DNA from: an uncultured Clostridia bacterium
Lineage (GTDB): Bacteria; Bacillota; Clostridia; Oscillospirales; Acutalibacteraceae
Reading direction: 5' to 3'
Assembly (NCBI GenBank): GCA_946535695.1
Contig: CAMNDS010000007.1
Coordinates: 1 to 16,747 of the forward strand
DNA: 16,747 nucleotides
Part shown: positions 6,352-13,731 of the stretch, piece after piece
Layout: each line of letters starts with the position of its first letter
Position numbering within the stretch: position 1 is the first letter of the stretch
Program-made: the position numbers and the translations under genes
The notes under the pieces: model-generated
Told to the model about the DNA's origin: nothing
What the model saw: the letters and a program-made list of their open reading frames with translations, nothing else
Databases searched by the model: none

Positions 6352-7695
6352 TTAGTCGATACGCTCATTTTCATAAACGTATTTTAATACGGGAAATCTC
6401 AATGAATATTTTCCAGTTTTACTATCTACAGTTTCTTCGAAATATTGTACGGTCACCGTTTTCCCAATTATCTTTTTCGGATCATTATACCAATCAATTC
6501 GTTGCTCTTTCGTAATACCGGATCCTACACTAACAGGACGACCTTTATAATTTATAAATATATTCGTAACAACAGATATAGTTTCAGTATTGAATTTCAT
6601 CTCTCCCGTTTCACATCCTATTACTTTAAACTCGGCGTCTTTAAATTTTTTTACTTTTAATAAATCTTTCGTCCTTCCTGATCGATAGGGCACATCTCTC
6701 CTCAACATAAATCCCTCCCAGTTTTTATCCGTTACATACTTACTCCAACGATCGAAATCCCCTTGTTTCTCTATTCTTTCTTGATATAGTAATTTAAGTT
6801 CCGGTTGTTCTCCGTAGTTTTCTTTTAAATGATGAAATGCGTTAATAAGATAAAAATTTCTAACCGAAAAATCTTCACTCGCCTTCACTCCATAAAATTC
6901 ATCTTCCGATAATATATCAAATATATTGTAACATGGATGTTTAATCGTATGATTTTTTCTCCTTATCTCTTTCATAATCCAATCGAAATGTTCATCCCCA
7001 TTCTCGTCCATTATACACACCTCTCCATCAAATACTAATTTACCGCATCGATGATAACCCAGTGCTAATTTCTTAATGGGTTCTTTAAGATTATTCAATG
7101 TGGTAAATTCTTTATTTTGCCGAGAAATAAATTTTGGATCATGGGCTACGTAATTATCACCATTCCTCTCTACTTCGATAAAACATAGACATCGGCAACC
7201 ATCGAGCTTACGAGAAGCAAAATATGTACCATCGGTTGGATTGACATCTCTGATTTTGTCTAGGTTAAAGGCTAATGAACATTCGAAATCTTTTTTCTTT
7301 CTTCCTGTTAATGAATATAGTTGTTCAAGAGTAAAACCAATTTTGAGATTTTTGTTGAGAATACTAATTAATATTTGTTGATCCAAAATATTAAATCTTC
7401 CTATAATTGATTTTATATAATCCCGCGCTCGTTTTCCAACTAATTCACGAGTTGCGAGCATCTGTAACGCGGCATGAAATAATTTATAATCTTCATCGAT
7501 ATTATAATCTATATATAATGGTGCATCATCTAAACTATCTACACGAATGTTATATTTCGTAGGTCCATAACAATCTTCGAAGATTTGAATAATTAGATTT
7601 TTTTGTTTTTGATCAGAAATTGCTTCTTTGATAATACGTCGTTTCTCTAGAGAGCTAGCCGTATTTTTAATTATTTTAAATAATTCATTAATCAT
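6352..7695 (-). CDS. ATP-dependent DNA ligase (T4 gp30-like)
   Basis: The enzyme seals nicks in duplex DNA using ATP through an enzyme-AMP intermediate, in replication and repair. All nucleotidyltransferase motifs are present in 447 residues. Motif I is SRKLDGCR, with the adenylated lysine K163 (T4 gp30 uses K159). FDGE (222-225) is motif III, EGFMLRR (327-333) is motif IV, and LLKVKKF (345-351) is motif V. A C-terminal OB domain includes GSGITKEQRIDW (391-402) and a late SLRFPVLK. The N-terminal 150 residues are helical, as in T4 ligase. It is slightly shorter than T4 gp30 (487). Its ATG overlaps the upstream gene's stop by four bases. Confidence 0.95.
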   Translation of the reverse strand: MINELFKIIKNTASSLEKRRIIKEAISDQKQKNLIIQIFEDCYGPTKYNIRVDSLDDAPLYIDYNIDEDYKLFHAALQMLATRELVGKRARDYIKSIIGRFNILDQQILISILNKNLKIGFTLEQLYSLTGRKKKDFECSLAFNLDKIRDVNPTDGTYFASRKLDGCRCLCFIEVERNGDNYVAHDPKFISRQNKEFTTLNNLKEPIKKLALGYHRCGKLVFDGEVCIMDENGDEHFDWIMKEIRRKNHTIKHPCYNIFDILSEDEFYGVKASEDFSVRNFYLINAFHHLKENYGEQPELKLLYQERIEKQGDFDRWSKYVTDKNWEGFMLRRDVPYRSGRTKDLLKVKKFKDAEFKVIGCETGEMKFNTETISVVTNIFINYKGRPVSVGSGITKEQRIDWYNDPKKIIGKTVTVQYFEETVDSKTGKYSLRFPVLKYVYENERID

Positions 7696-8237
7696 TCTTC
7701 AAAATCTTCATTTGATGTAACATTTTCTGCAACGTCTTTTTCTTCATATTCTTTTAAATCATTTATAATATCATGAATAGCTATATTTTCTATTACTTCT
7801 ACGAAATCATCGATAGATTCCTCGATATCTTGATATTTTTTAAAGAAATGATCCGTTTCTTCAAAGTAGTTCGGAGTTTCTATTATATCGGCGAACATAA
7901 ACAACTGATCAACTGTGTTTTTAATAGCATCATCTTCATCGATAGTTGCATCAGTTGCAAACTGCCAGCCGCAATACCAAAGTTCACCCTTTTCATTTTC
8001 TTTCCAGCGAAAATATGCGTTTCTTTTCTCTTCTTCTTTTATTTGGTTGGCGAGTAGTTTGATATTGAATTCGATTTCTGAGGCTATCTGATATGTATTA
8101 TTGTGTGATTTCATACAATAGCTCAATATATTACGCTTAGTATTCGCTATTTGAGAAACATGAGGCTTATTCACATCCCATGGTTTATACTCGTTCATCT
8201 TTTCTTCGCTTGGAAGAAATGTAATTTGATATCCCAT
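7692..8237 (-). CDS. Hypothetical acidic protein (181 aa)
   Basis: I do not recognise this protein. The first half has helical, mixed-charge sequence with a central WKENEKGELWYCGWQFATDA segment. The second half is strongly acidic (ETDHFFKKYQDIEESIDDFV and a DVAENVTSNEDFEE end). It is the first gene of the long minus-strand cluster and follows a 204-base spacer with palindromes. Its stop overlaps the ligase ATG (ATGA), so it is translationally coupled to the ligase and might act with it, but that is inference. Confidence 0.8.
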   Translation of the reverse strand: MGYQITFLPSEEKMNEYKPWDVNKPHVSQIANTKRNILSYCMKSHNNTYQIASEIEFNIKLLANQIKEEEKRNAYFRWKENEKGELWYCGWQFATDATIDEDDAIKNTVDQLFMFADIIETPNYFEETDHFFKKYQDIEESIDDFVEVIENIAIHDIINDLKEYEEKDVAENVTSNEDFEE

Positions 8238-8389
8238 ATGAATTTAATTATTAAAAAATATAAAATTATTATTTGATTTTGTTATATTTCGTCGTAATAA
8301 CTCGCGAGTTGGTAATTACAAATAAATATATGTAATTTATGATAAACATTTATGATATATTAATCGACGATTAATTACAAAATATATAA
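8238..8389 (-). promoter_or_regulatory. Spacer with nested palindromes upstream of the ligase cluster
   Basis: This 152-base spacer holds no ORF. It contains a perfect 12-base palindrome AACTCGCGAGTT (8299-8310) loosely flanked by GTAAT and ATTAC, and a stem AATTACA (8314-8320) with TGTAATT (8331-8337). A 13-base tandem repeat built on ATTTATGATA starts at 8335 and 8348. A second palindrome, ATTAATCGACGATTAAT, lies at 8359-8375. Because a terminator (8390-8415) ends the previous unit, the promoter for the 8237-to-840 cluster should be here, and the palindromes are candidate operators. No clear -33/-7 Bacteroidota or -35/-10 promoter stands out. Confidence 0.45.
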
Positions 8390-8415
8390 AAATAGAGGGA
8401 GTTGCCCCTCTATTT
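8390..8415 (-). terminator. Rho-independent terminator (possibly bidirectional)
   Basis: The nine-base stem AAATAGAGG (8390-8398) pairs with CCTCTATTT (8407-8415). On the minus strand it is followed by TTTTTATATATTTT, a good T tract, 27 bases past the stop of the 87-residue gene. The plus-strand side has a short A run, so reverse activity is weaker. It ends the two-gene unit 8860-8442. Confidence 0.85.
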
Positions 8416-8441
8416 AAAAATTCCGTTGTCTATTTAGATTT

Positions 8442-8705
8442 CTAATCTATATAATTTATCTTAACAATTTCATTTATTTTCCATTTGAATTCATCTCCGT
8501 TGACTTCTCTTATATAAAACCATGAGTTGTCGTATAAATATTTACTTTTTAATGTATTTTTAATTTTATTATGTAAGTTAATTAGGTGATTTTTAAGAGT
8601 TTCTTTATTGGATGTCTTTATAATAATAGGATATAAATTTGTAGCTACTTCATTATAAGCATCTTCTTTTTTAGCTACTGTTACTATATTAATTACATAT
8701 ATCAT
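8442..8705 (-). CDS. Small hypothetical protein (87 aa)
   Basis: I do not recognise this protein. It begins with strand-like MIYVINIVTVAKKEDAYNEV, followed by a helical middle (NKETLKNHLINLHNKIKN) and a C-terminal strand pair (WFYIREVNGDEFKWKINEI). This beta-alpha-beta layout resembles the decayed gene at 3933-4171, suggesting a shared type of small accessory protein. Its ATG shares a base with the stop of the upstream 51-residue gene (TAATG). A terminator follows 27 bases after its stop. Confidence 0.75.
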   Translation of the reverse strand: MIYVINIVTVAKKEDAYNEVATNLYPIIIKTSNKETLKNHLINLHNKIKNTLKSKYLYDNSWFYIREVNGDEFKWKINEIVKINYID

Positions 8706-8860
8706 TATTCATTAAAATCTTCAAGATATCGATATGTTGCATCATTTATTTCTAAATCTCGTTCTATATCGTCAATTATATCGATTATAAAATTTTTATT
8801 CAAGTTTTCAATTTCAGTGTCTTCGAGATAATATCTAATTTTTTCTAACTTATCATACAT
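8705..8860 (-). CDS. Small acidic protein (51 aa)
   Basis: A complete 51-codon frame begins MYDKLEKIRYYLEDTEIENL and ends YRYLEDFNE. It is strongly acidic and predicted helical, with alternating hydrophobic and charged residues. The evidence for reality is its one-base stop/start overlap with the next gene (TAATG), the same junction type as between the yqeY-like and 198-residue genes. It is also the first frame downstream of the divergent spacer. I do not recognise a family, and acidic mini-proteins of phages can be inhibitors, but nothing here shows that. Confidence 0.65.
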   Translation of the reverse strand: MYDKLEKIRYYLEDTEIENLNKNFIIDIIDDIERDLEINDATYRYLEDFNE

Positions 8861-8971
8861 ATATCATTTTAATTTTATTCTATATAATAATCTATAGACA
8901 AAATTAAATAAGGTATATATAAATAAAAATATAAAATTTAGAAATAATTCATTTAAATTTATTTTATAAGT
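8861..8971. promoter_or_regulatory. Divergent promoter region, with a T4-late-like TATAAATA on the plus strand
   Basis: This is the only divergent spacer in the window, so it must drive both the plus-strand gene at 8972 and the minus-strand pair starting at 8860. TATAAATA, the T4 late promoter core, lies at 8918-8925, 46 bases before the plus-strand ATG. On the minus strand, TAATTTTG (8906-8899) matches the Bacteroidota -7 pattern TAnnTTTG, but no -33 TTTG is seen upstream. Both motifs are weak evidence because the spacer is nearly all A and T. Confidence 0.45.
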
Positions 8972-9679
8972 ATGAAGAAATTATATAATTATATTAAATC
9001 CAATTGGAAGAATATATTATTAGTACTAATTTCCTCGATATGTTTAGTTTTATTATTTTCTACTACCTGCTCAACAAAAAGAAATAATATATTACAAAAT
9101 AATATTAAGGCATTGAGGGACACTGTATATACTCTTGAACTTAAAAACGGTAGTTTATTATATGAAAGGCAAGGGTTGATATTAGAAAAAAATGAATTGA
9201 AAAACTATCTCGATATTACAGAAAAAGAAATAAACGAACTAGAACGGAAACTTAAAACAAAAATCGACTATATTAGTAAATTAGAAGGATTTGTAAAAAT
9301 AGACACATTGAAAATTATAGATAGTTTATATTATACAGACGCACAGACGATTATAGATTTTGATTATGCAAACGAATATATTTCTCTATCGGGCACGACA
9401 ATAATCGAAGATTCTTGTTCAAATACAATTATAGATAATATAACAGTGCCAACCCCATTAAAGGTGGGTGTGTCTAGTGATAATAAAATATTCGTGATAT
9501 CCGAAAATCCGTATTTGTATTTTACAGATATTCAGGGCGCACAATTAAAAAACCAATCGACGAAAAATAAGAATTGGAGTTTTAGTTTACATGCGGGTTT
9601 TGGTGTACAATACGGATTAATAAATAAAAAATTTGACGTGGGTCCCTATATAGGCGCTGGCATAAGTTATAATTTTTAA
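8972..9679 (+). CDS. Membrane-anchored coiled-coil protein with outer-membrane-like C-terminus (spanin candidate)
   Basis: The 235-residue protein has, in order, a basic cytoplasmic start (MKKLYNYIKSNWK), one hydrophobic segment (about 14-32), a coiled-coil-like stretch rich in L, E and K (about 37-108), and a beta-type middle (125-190). The C-terminus SFSLHAGFGVQYGLINKKFD..GPYIGAGISYNF has alternating aromatic and glycine residues and a final Phe, as in outer-membrane beta strands. An LFSTTC sequence ends the hydrophobic segment (C33). The threonine before the cysteine makes a lipobox poor but not impossible. Similar layouts occur in uncharacterised proteins of Bacteroidota phages, from memory and unchecked. 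I infer a periplasm-spanning lysis protein (spanin). It is the only plus-strand gene here and has its own spacer. A tail-associated or envelope-modifying role is the alternative. Confidence 0.7.
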   Translation: MKKLYNYIKSNWKNILLVLISSICLVLLFSTTCSTKRNNILQNNIKALRDTVYTLELKNGSLLYERQGLILEKNELKNYLDITEKEINELERKLKTKIDYISKLEGFVKIDTLKIIDSLYYTDAQTIIDFDYANEYISLSGTTIIEDSCSNTIIDNITVPTPLKVGVSSDNKIFVISENPYLYFTDIQGAQLKNQSTKNKNWSFSLHAGFGVQYGLINKKFDVGPYIGAGISYNF

Positions 9680-9680
9680 T

Positions 9681-9762
9681 TTATTTTGGATTTAACAGAA
9701 GATCTTAATTTAGATATATAAATTATCATTTTTACAGGGAACTCTCATTAAACCTAAAATAA
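9681..9762. repeat. 15-bp imperfect inverted repeat between converging genes
   Basis: TTATTTTGGATTTAA (9681-9695) can pair with TTAAACCTAAAATAA (9748-9762) with one mismatch and one G-T, enclosing 52 bases. It lies between the stops of two converging genes (9679 and 9784). The loop is long for a terminator and there is no GC-rich stem. It may give convergent transcripts a protective 3' structure or mark a small RNA. Confidence 0.4.
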
Positions 9763-9783
9763 ATTATATTATTATTTAATTTT

Positions 9784-10041
9784 TTATTTATTTTCTGTTT
9801 CTATTATAATATCCCCTCTAAAAATATCCCAAACCGTAATTTTTCTAGTACCTCCATTCGCTACAAAATACTCATAATTCGGTAATACTGTAGCATGTAT
9901 GTAGCAGTTAGTCGATTCGTCGTAATAAAGAATTAAATCACCGATTTTGAGTTTTTTCAATTTATTTTTAGCATCTGTATAAATAAACAATACTAGAAAA
10001 AAGCAAAATATAAAAGATAATATAATAATTGACCAATTCAT
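9784..10041 (-). CDS. Small single-TM membrane protein (85 aa)
   Basis: One transmembrane helix at the N-terminus (IIILSFIFCFFLVLFIYT, about 5-22) is followed by a lysine-rich linker (KNKLKKLK). The soluble domain is beta-rich (IGDLILYYDESTNCYIHATV, VWDIFRGDIIIETENK) and looks like a small SH3-like barrel (IGDLIL, then GTRKITV). With a short, non-cleaved anchor, the soluble part could face either side. I do not recognise it. It is the last gene of the minus-strand unit and ends against the plus-strand spanin candidate, so a role in lysis regulation is possible but unsupported by homology. Confidence 0.7.
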   Translation of the reverse strand: MNWSIIILSFIFCFFLVLFIYTDAKNKLKKLKIGDLILYYDESTNCYIHATVLPNYEYFVANGGTRKITVWDIFRGDIIIETENK

Positions 10042-10084
10042 GATATTTCTTTTATATAAAAAATAATTATCTCCTTTCGTTATT

Positions 10085-10396
10085 TTATATCTTATTTTTT
10101 GGTTTTTTAATTTTTTTATTATTTTTAGATATTTCTTTACTCTTCTTCTCTTTCTTCTTTTTTGATTCTATAATATGTTGTTCTTCGAGTTTTTGACGTT
10201 CTTCTGATGAAATAGTATGTACTTCTTTAATTTTGACGTTAAGATTTTCTTTATCCTTAATATGGTCTTTAATAAATTCAGTATAGTATTTTTGAGCTAG
10301 CTTAAGCGCTTCTTTTTCCGTCTCTGCCTCTATAGTCATATTGGATTTTAGTGAGAAATTTATAGAAATTTCAAACTCTTGTATTTTTTCTTTCAT
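10085..10396 (-). CDS. Small protein with lysine-rich tail (103 aa)
   Basis: The N-terminal 60 residues form a compact beta-alpha-beta pattern: FEISINFSLKSNMTIEAETE, then EALKLAQKYYTEFI, then LNVKIKEVHTI. The last 35 residues are almost all Lys, Glu, Asn and Ser, ending KKIKKPKNKI. A basic tail of this sort could bind nucleic acid. I recognise no family. It starts two bases past the end of the stop-interrupted frame and 43 bases separate it from the next gene. Confidence 0.72.
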   Translation of the reverse strand: MKEKIQEFEISINFSLKSNMTIEAETEKEALKLAQKYYTEFIKDHIKDKENLNVKIKEVHTISSEERQKLEEQHIIESKKKKEKKSKEISKNNKKIKKPKNKI

Positions 10397-10398
10397 AA

Positions 10399-10608
10399 TT
10401 AGTTATAATTTTTTACCATTTGTGTATTCAATCGCGATGTATTACTCCCTTTAAATTTTATTTCACCCATCGGTTCCTAATCACCATTACTCCTTATGAT
10501 AGTAATATAACCGCAAGCGTTGTTCTTTTTCATTGCTTTTTTAGCTTCGTTAAGATTATAAAAATCTTCTCGATAACCTTATTCGTTTGAAACTGAATAA
10601 ACTCTCAT
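10399..10608 (-). pseudogene. Small gene with two in-frame stops (TAA, TAG) in one continuous frame
   Basis: From the ATG at 10608 the frame reads MRVYSVSNE, then TAA (10579-10581), then GYREDFYNLNEAKKAMKKNN and ACGYITIIRSNGD. TAG (10477-10479) follows, then EPMGEIKFKGSNTSRL to TAA at 10399-10401. Across 70 codons the frame never shifts. The three pieces join into a plausible small protein, in contrast to random AT-rich sequence. The simplest reading is a pseudogene with two nonsense changes. Stop readthrough or sequence error are alternatives. It lies between a terminator (10643-10666) and the intact 103-residue gene, so it would be the first gene of its unit. Confidence 0.65.
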
Positions 10609-10624
10609 ATATTTTTATTTTATG

Positions 10625-10632
10625 TATTTATA
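10625..10632 (-). promoter_or_regulatory. TATAAATA, T4-late-promoter-like motif
   Basis: An exact TATAAATA on the minus strand sits just after the terminator at 10643-10666 and 16 bases before the ATG at 10608. That is where a promoter for the 10608-to-9784 unit should be. In T4 this core is read by the gp55/gp33 late sigma system, and no such gene is in this window. Several chance matches occur inside genes in this AT-rich sequence, so position is the main support. Confidence 0.3.
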
Positions 10633-10642
10633 TAACAAAAAA

Positions 10643-10666
10643 GGAGAAATCTTTAATGATCTCTCC
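10643..10666 (-). terminator. Rho-independent terminator after the coiled-coil gene
   Basis: GGAGA pairs with TCTCC, followed by one mismatch and an ATC/GAT extension, around a short loop. Read on the minus strand the stem is followed by TTTTTTGTTATAT. It lies 27 bases past the stop of the 227-residue gene and separates the nrdD unit from the small genes that follow. Confidence 0.75.
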
Positions 10667-10692
10667 ATGAATTTATATTTTTTATTTAATTA

Positions 10693-11376
10693 TTAAAGCA
10701 AACCTACCAGTTTAGCTAACCTATAAATACCACTTTCTTTCTGCTTCTTAACTTCTTTTCCTTTGACTTCCGGAATAAAATTATTAATATATTTCTTAGT
10801 ATCATCCAATAAAGAATTAAATCTACCAAACAGCTCTCCTAGTATTATGTTCGCTTTTTCGCATGTTGATATTTTATTTTCAGTTAAAGTTAGTTCTTCT
10901 TGTAGTTGATATCTTTGTTTTTTAAGATCTACTATCTTCTTATTGTTTACATCATCCATCTGCTTAATCTTTAAAATAGTATTAGAGATATTATTGCAGT
11001 GTTGTTCGATTTGTTCGTCCATTGACTCATTTTTGAGAAGATCCAAAATTCGATCATTAACCTTTCTAAGACATTCAGTGTAACGTTCATTACTTTTACG
11101 AAAATCTTCTAGATCTGGATAATTTATAATCGTTTCGTCAATATCTTCAAAATCGTACATCTCATCTAGTTTATCGATTAATTCTTTTTCTTTAACAGCT
11201 TCGTTAGACGTTGTTTCTTTAGAATAATCGGGATCTACTTTCTCATCTAATTGTTCTTCATATGCGTATGACATACTTAGATTTTCACAATCTTCGATAC
11301 TATCAAGTTTATTAAAAAATTCTTTCGGATCAGTATATTCTTCACCGTTAATATTTCCTTTAAATACTTTCTTCAT
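10693..11376 (-). CDS. Coiled-coil protein of unknown function (227 aa)
   Basis: I do not recognise this protein. Residues 1-30 form a small start (MKKVFKGNINGEEYTDPKEF) and 30-90 are acidic and low in hydrophobic residues. Residues 95-195 look like two or three long helices or a coiled coil (ECLRKVNDRILDLL, ILKIKQMDDVNNKKIVDLKK, YQLQEELTLTENKI). The C-terminus is basic then hydrophobic (KKQKESGIYRLAKLVGLL) and could be amphipathic or membrane-associating. It lies 33 bases after nrdD and just before a terminator, so the two form one transcription unit. A virion or scaffold-type role is as likely as a metabolic one. Confidence 0.75.
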   Translation of the reverse strand: MKKVFKGNINGEEYTDPKEFFNKLDSIEDCENLSMSYAYEEQLDEKVDPDYSKETTSNEAVKEKELIDKLDEMYDFEDIDETIINYPDLEDFRKSNERYTECLRKVNDRILDLLKNESMDEQIEQHCNNISNTILKIKQMDDVNNKKIVDLKKQRYQLQEELTLTENKISTCEKANIILGELFGRFNSLLDDTKKYINNFIPEVKGKEVKKQKESGIYRLAKLVGLL

Positions 11377-11409
11377 AATATTATATTTTGATATTGTAAT
11401 ATATTTAAT

Positions 11410-13629
11410 TTATAAGTTATTTTTAACATTTTCATAATTTCGTGTTTTTTGTTCCAATTGTCTTCCAAATGACCAATTGGGTATAGCAGTTAGATATCCG
11501 ATTACTCTATCCCAGAATCGAATATTTGTACTTTTGCAACGAGGACATTGATGTGTAGGTATCTTTGTTATAAAACCGCAATCCATACATTCAGTATTAG
11601 GAACATTGAAAGTGAAATATTGACATTTATTTTCTGCGGCGTAATAAAGTATTTTTTTATTTTGTTCAATAGACAAATGTGAATCCATATTTAAATGTGC
11701 GGCAGAACCTCCGTCAAGATAATCCCCTATATAATTTTCCCCATGAAGACGAATTTTCTCCAATATACTAATATTCTTGTCGCTTGGAATATAAATATAT
11801 GAAGCATATAAGTTTCTATCTACAGGTACCCAATAACCGTCTTCTTTATCCCAATTGTAATTTTTAACAGCTAAACTTTCAGCTGGCACACATTCGGTAT
11901 TAAACAACATTTTATGACCTTTTTCTACTTTATGAGCAGTATTACAATCTTTTATAAATGAAAATATGGTTTCACATAACTGTTTATACTTATCATTATC
12001 CGTACAATTTATCCCCAGAAATTCTGCTGCTTCATTTAATCCATTGATACCGATTGTAAGATATTGTTCGTTTAATGATATAAAACCTGCTTTATATACC
12101 GGCAACAGATTACTATCATACATATCCCATAATAATTCATTATACGCGCAATGATATTTATAAACGCGCTCCAAAATTTGCTCGATATCATTACATAAAA
12201 TTGATAAATCTTCAATAAACCATTCTTTGGCTTCGTTTTTGTCCAAAATATTATTATCTTCGACAAATTTCCAAAAACTGTCTTGTGTTATACGATTTAA
12301 ATTTAATGTGATTACCGATTTACTACCTGTTTCTACACCCATATTGCCGTTTGTAAATGAAAATTCTTTCGTTTGTATCTTATTTTTTAATCGACAACAG
12401 GAACTTAAACTGTCAACAGAATCGGATATATAGGTAAAGAAACTATGTCCTCTTGTATATTCTTGAGCGACAAAATCCGCGGATTCTTGATCTTCAAACT
12501 TTCCGTCTTTATATACTAAGGCGAAACTCTCAACAGGAAACGTAAGTACTGTTTTTAATCTCTCTTCATTAAACCATTGCATAAAATCTTTTTGCAACCA
12601 ATTTAAAGATTCCCAAATGGGTTTCGATCCGTCTGGGAAAACGAAATTATCAAACATGCCATTAAAGAACGAATGATCAAAATATGAAAAATTTACAAAG
12701 GCTGCTTGCATACCCCGGGCAGCTGTCGGCTGATTGATAGAATAGATGACTTGCTGAAAATATTGATGTATTTGTTCTTTAATCGTTCTGTTACCATGAA
12801 TTGAAAATTTAACCGGATTATCTAAATGCTTATAATAATCATCTCCCCATTCTTTTCTTGCAAAATAATCAAAATATAACAAAAATTCTGATGTAGCTAT
12901 AGCACCTGCAAACTGAGAACTCACTGCGAATATTAAATTAATATATATACCACAAAAACTATCTAAGTTTTTAGGGGCCGCCGATAAACCACCCAATTCC
13001 TTTATTCCAGATAACAAAAATGGATATAGCGATATCGACGCACAATATGGAGCTATGGCTCCAGCGAAAGAACTCTCATCGTGTTTATATATAATATGAG
13101 ATTGCAAATCTTGAATATATTGTTTCGGATTATCATTAGGATATAATTCTTTTAGTTTTCTCATCATCATTCCTCGAGAAGTCTGAATATTCCCCGGTTT
13201 GTGTATTTCGTTATTAAGAATCGCAATATTTTTCGATGCAACATTAGAGTTATCATCTACCGTAGCATTTGCGGTGTTTGATGATTGTTTATATTTACTA
13301 ATAAATCGCTCTTGCGATTCTACAAATTCACGAATTTTTTTACGTTCAAAACGATATGTAATATAATGACGAGCAACCTCATAATAACCATAATCCATTA
13401 GATTAGATTCAATGATGTCTTGTATTGCTTCGACAGATATAGGTGTATTATCGATAGTTTCATTATCAATATCTTCAAGTATATCATTGATTAGTTTATT
13501 TTGTATATCTTCATCATCAAATATTTCGGTTTGATTGTATACATCATTAAATGCTAATTTAAGCGCATTAATTATATTTTCTTTATTGAAATCTACTAGA
13601 TCCCCGTTTCTTTTAATTACTTGTACCAT
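11410..13629 (-). CDS. nrdD: Anaerobic (class III) ribonucleoside-triphosphate reductase NrdD
   Basis: NrdD reduces ribonucleotides to deoxyribonucleotides under anoxia using a glycyl radical. I chose the ATG at 13629 (MVQVIKRNGDLVDFNKENI), which starts the ATP-cone exactly. The 13 residues before it are hydrophobic leader-like translation of the spacer. In 739 residues one sees an N-terminal ATP-cone (about 1-95, allosteric dATP/ATP site), PYCASISLYPFL (C196), SCCRL (C411/C412, the likely thiyl site), and a C-terminal zinc site C681-C684-C695-C698. The glycyl radical loop is RVIGYL (G711). The radical enzyme NrdG is not in the window and must be encoded elsewhere or by the host. A terminator precedes it, so it starts its own unit with the coiled-coil gene. 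Confidence 0.95.
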   Translation of the reverse strand: MVQVIKRNGDLVDFNKENIINALKLAFNDVYNQTEIFDDEDIQNKLINDILEDIDNETIDNTPISVEAIQDIIESNLMDYGYYEVARHYITYRFERKKIREFVESQERFISKYKQSSNTANATVDDNSNVASKNIAILNNEIHKPGNIQTSRGMMMRKLKELYPNDNPKQYIQDLQSHIIYKHDESSFAGAIAPYCASISLYPFLLSGIKELGGLSAAPKNLDSFCGIYINLIFAVSSQFAGAIATSEFLLYFDYFARKEWGDDYYKHLDNPVKFSIHGNRTIKEQIHQYFQQVIYSINQPTAARGMQAAFVNFSYFDHSFFNGMFDNFVFPDGSKPIWESLNWLQKDFMQWFNEERLKTVLTFPVESFALVYKDGKFEDQESADFVAQEYTRGHSFFTYISDSVDSLSSCCRLKNKIQTKEFSFTNGNMGVETGSKSVITLNLNRITQDSFWKFVEDNNILDKNEAKEWFIEDLSILCNDIEQILERVYKYHCAYNELLWDMYDSNLLPVYKAGFISLNEQYLTIGINGLNEAAEFLGINCTDNDKYKQLCETIFSFIKDCNTAHKVEKGHKMLFNTECVPAESLAVKNYNWDKEDGYWVPVDRNLYASYIYIPSDKNISILEKIRLHGENYIGDYLDGGSAAHLNMDSHLSIEQNKKILYYAAENKCQYFTFNVPNTECMDCGFITKIPTHQCPRCKSTNIRFWDRVIGYLTAIPNWSFGRQLEQKTRNYENVKNNL

Positions 13630-13684
13630 AAATTCATATTTGTAAATATAAAATAAAAAGAAAAACACGTTTATTAATAAAAAA

Positions 13685-13703
13685 AGAAGTCTTTTTAACT
13701 TCT
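13685..13703 (-). terminator. Rho-independent terminator after the portal gene
   Basis: AGAAGT (13685-13690) pairs with ACTTCT (13698-13703) across a seven-base loop. On the minus strand it is followed by TTTTTTATTAATAAA. It begins 28 bases past the portal stop and cleanly separates the portal unit from nrdD. Confidence 0.8.
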
Positions 13704-13731
13704 CTATTTTATTGATTATTAAAGAATTAAA

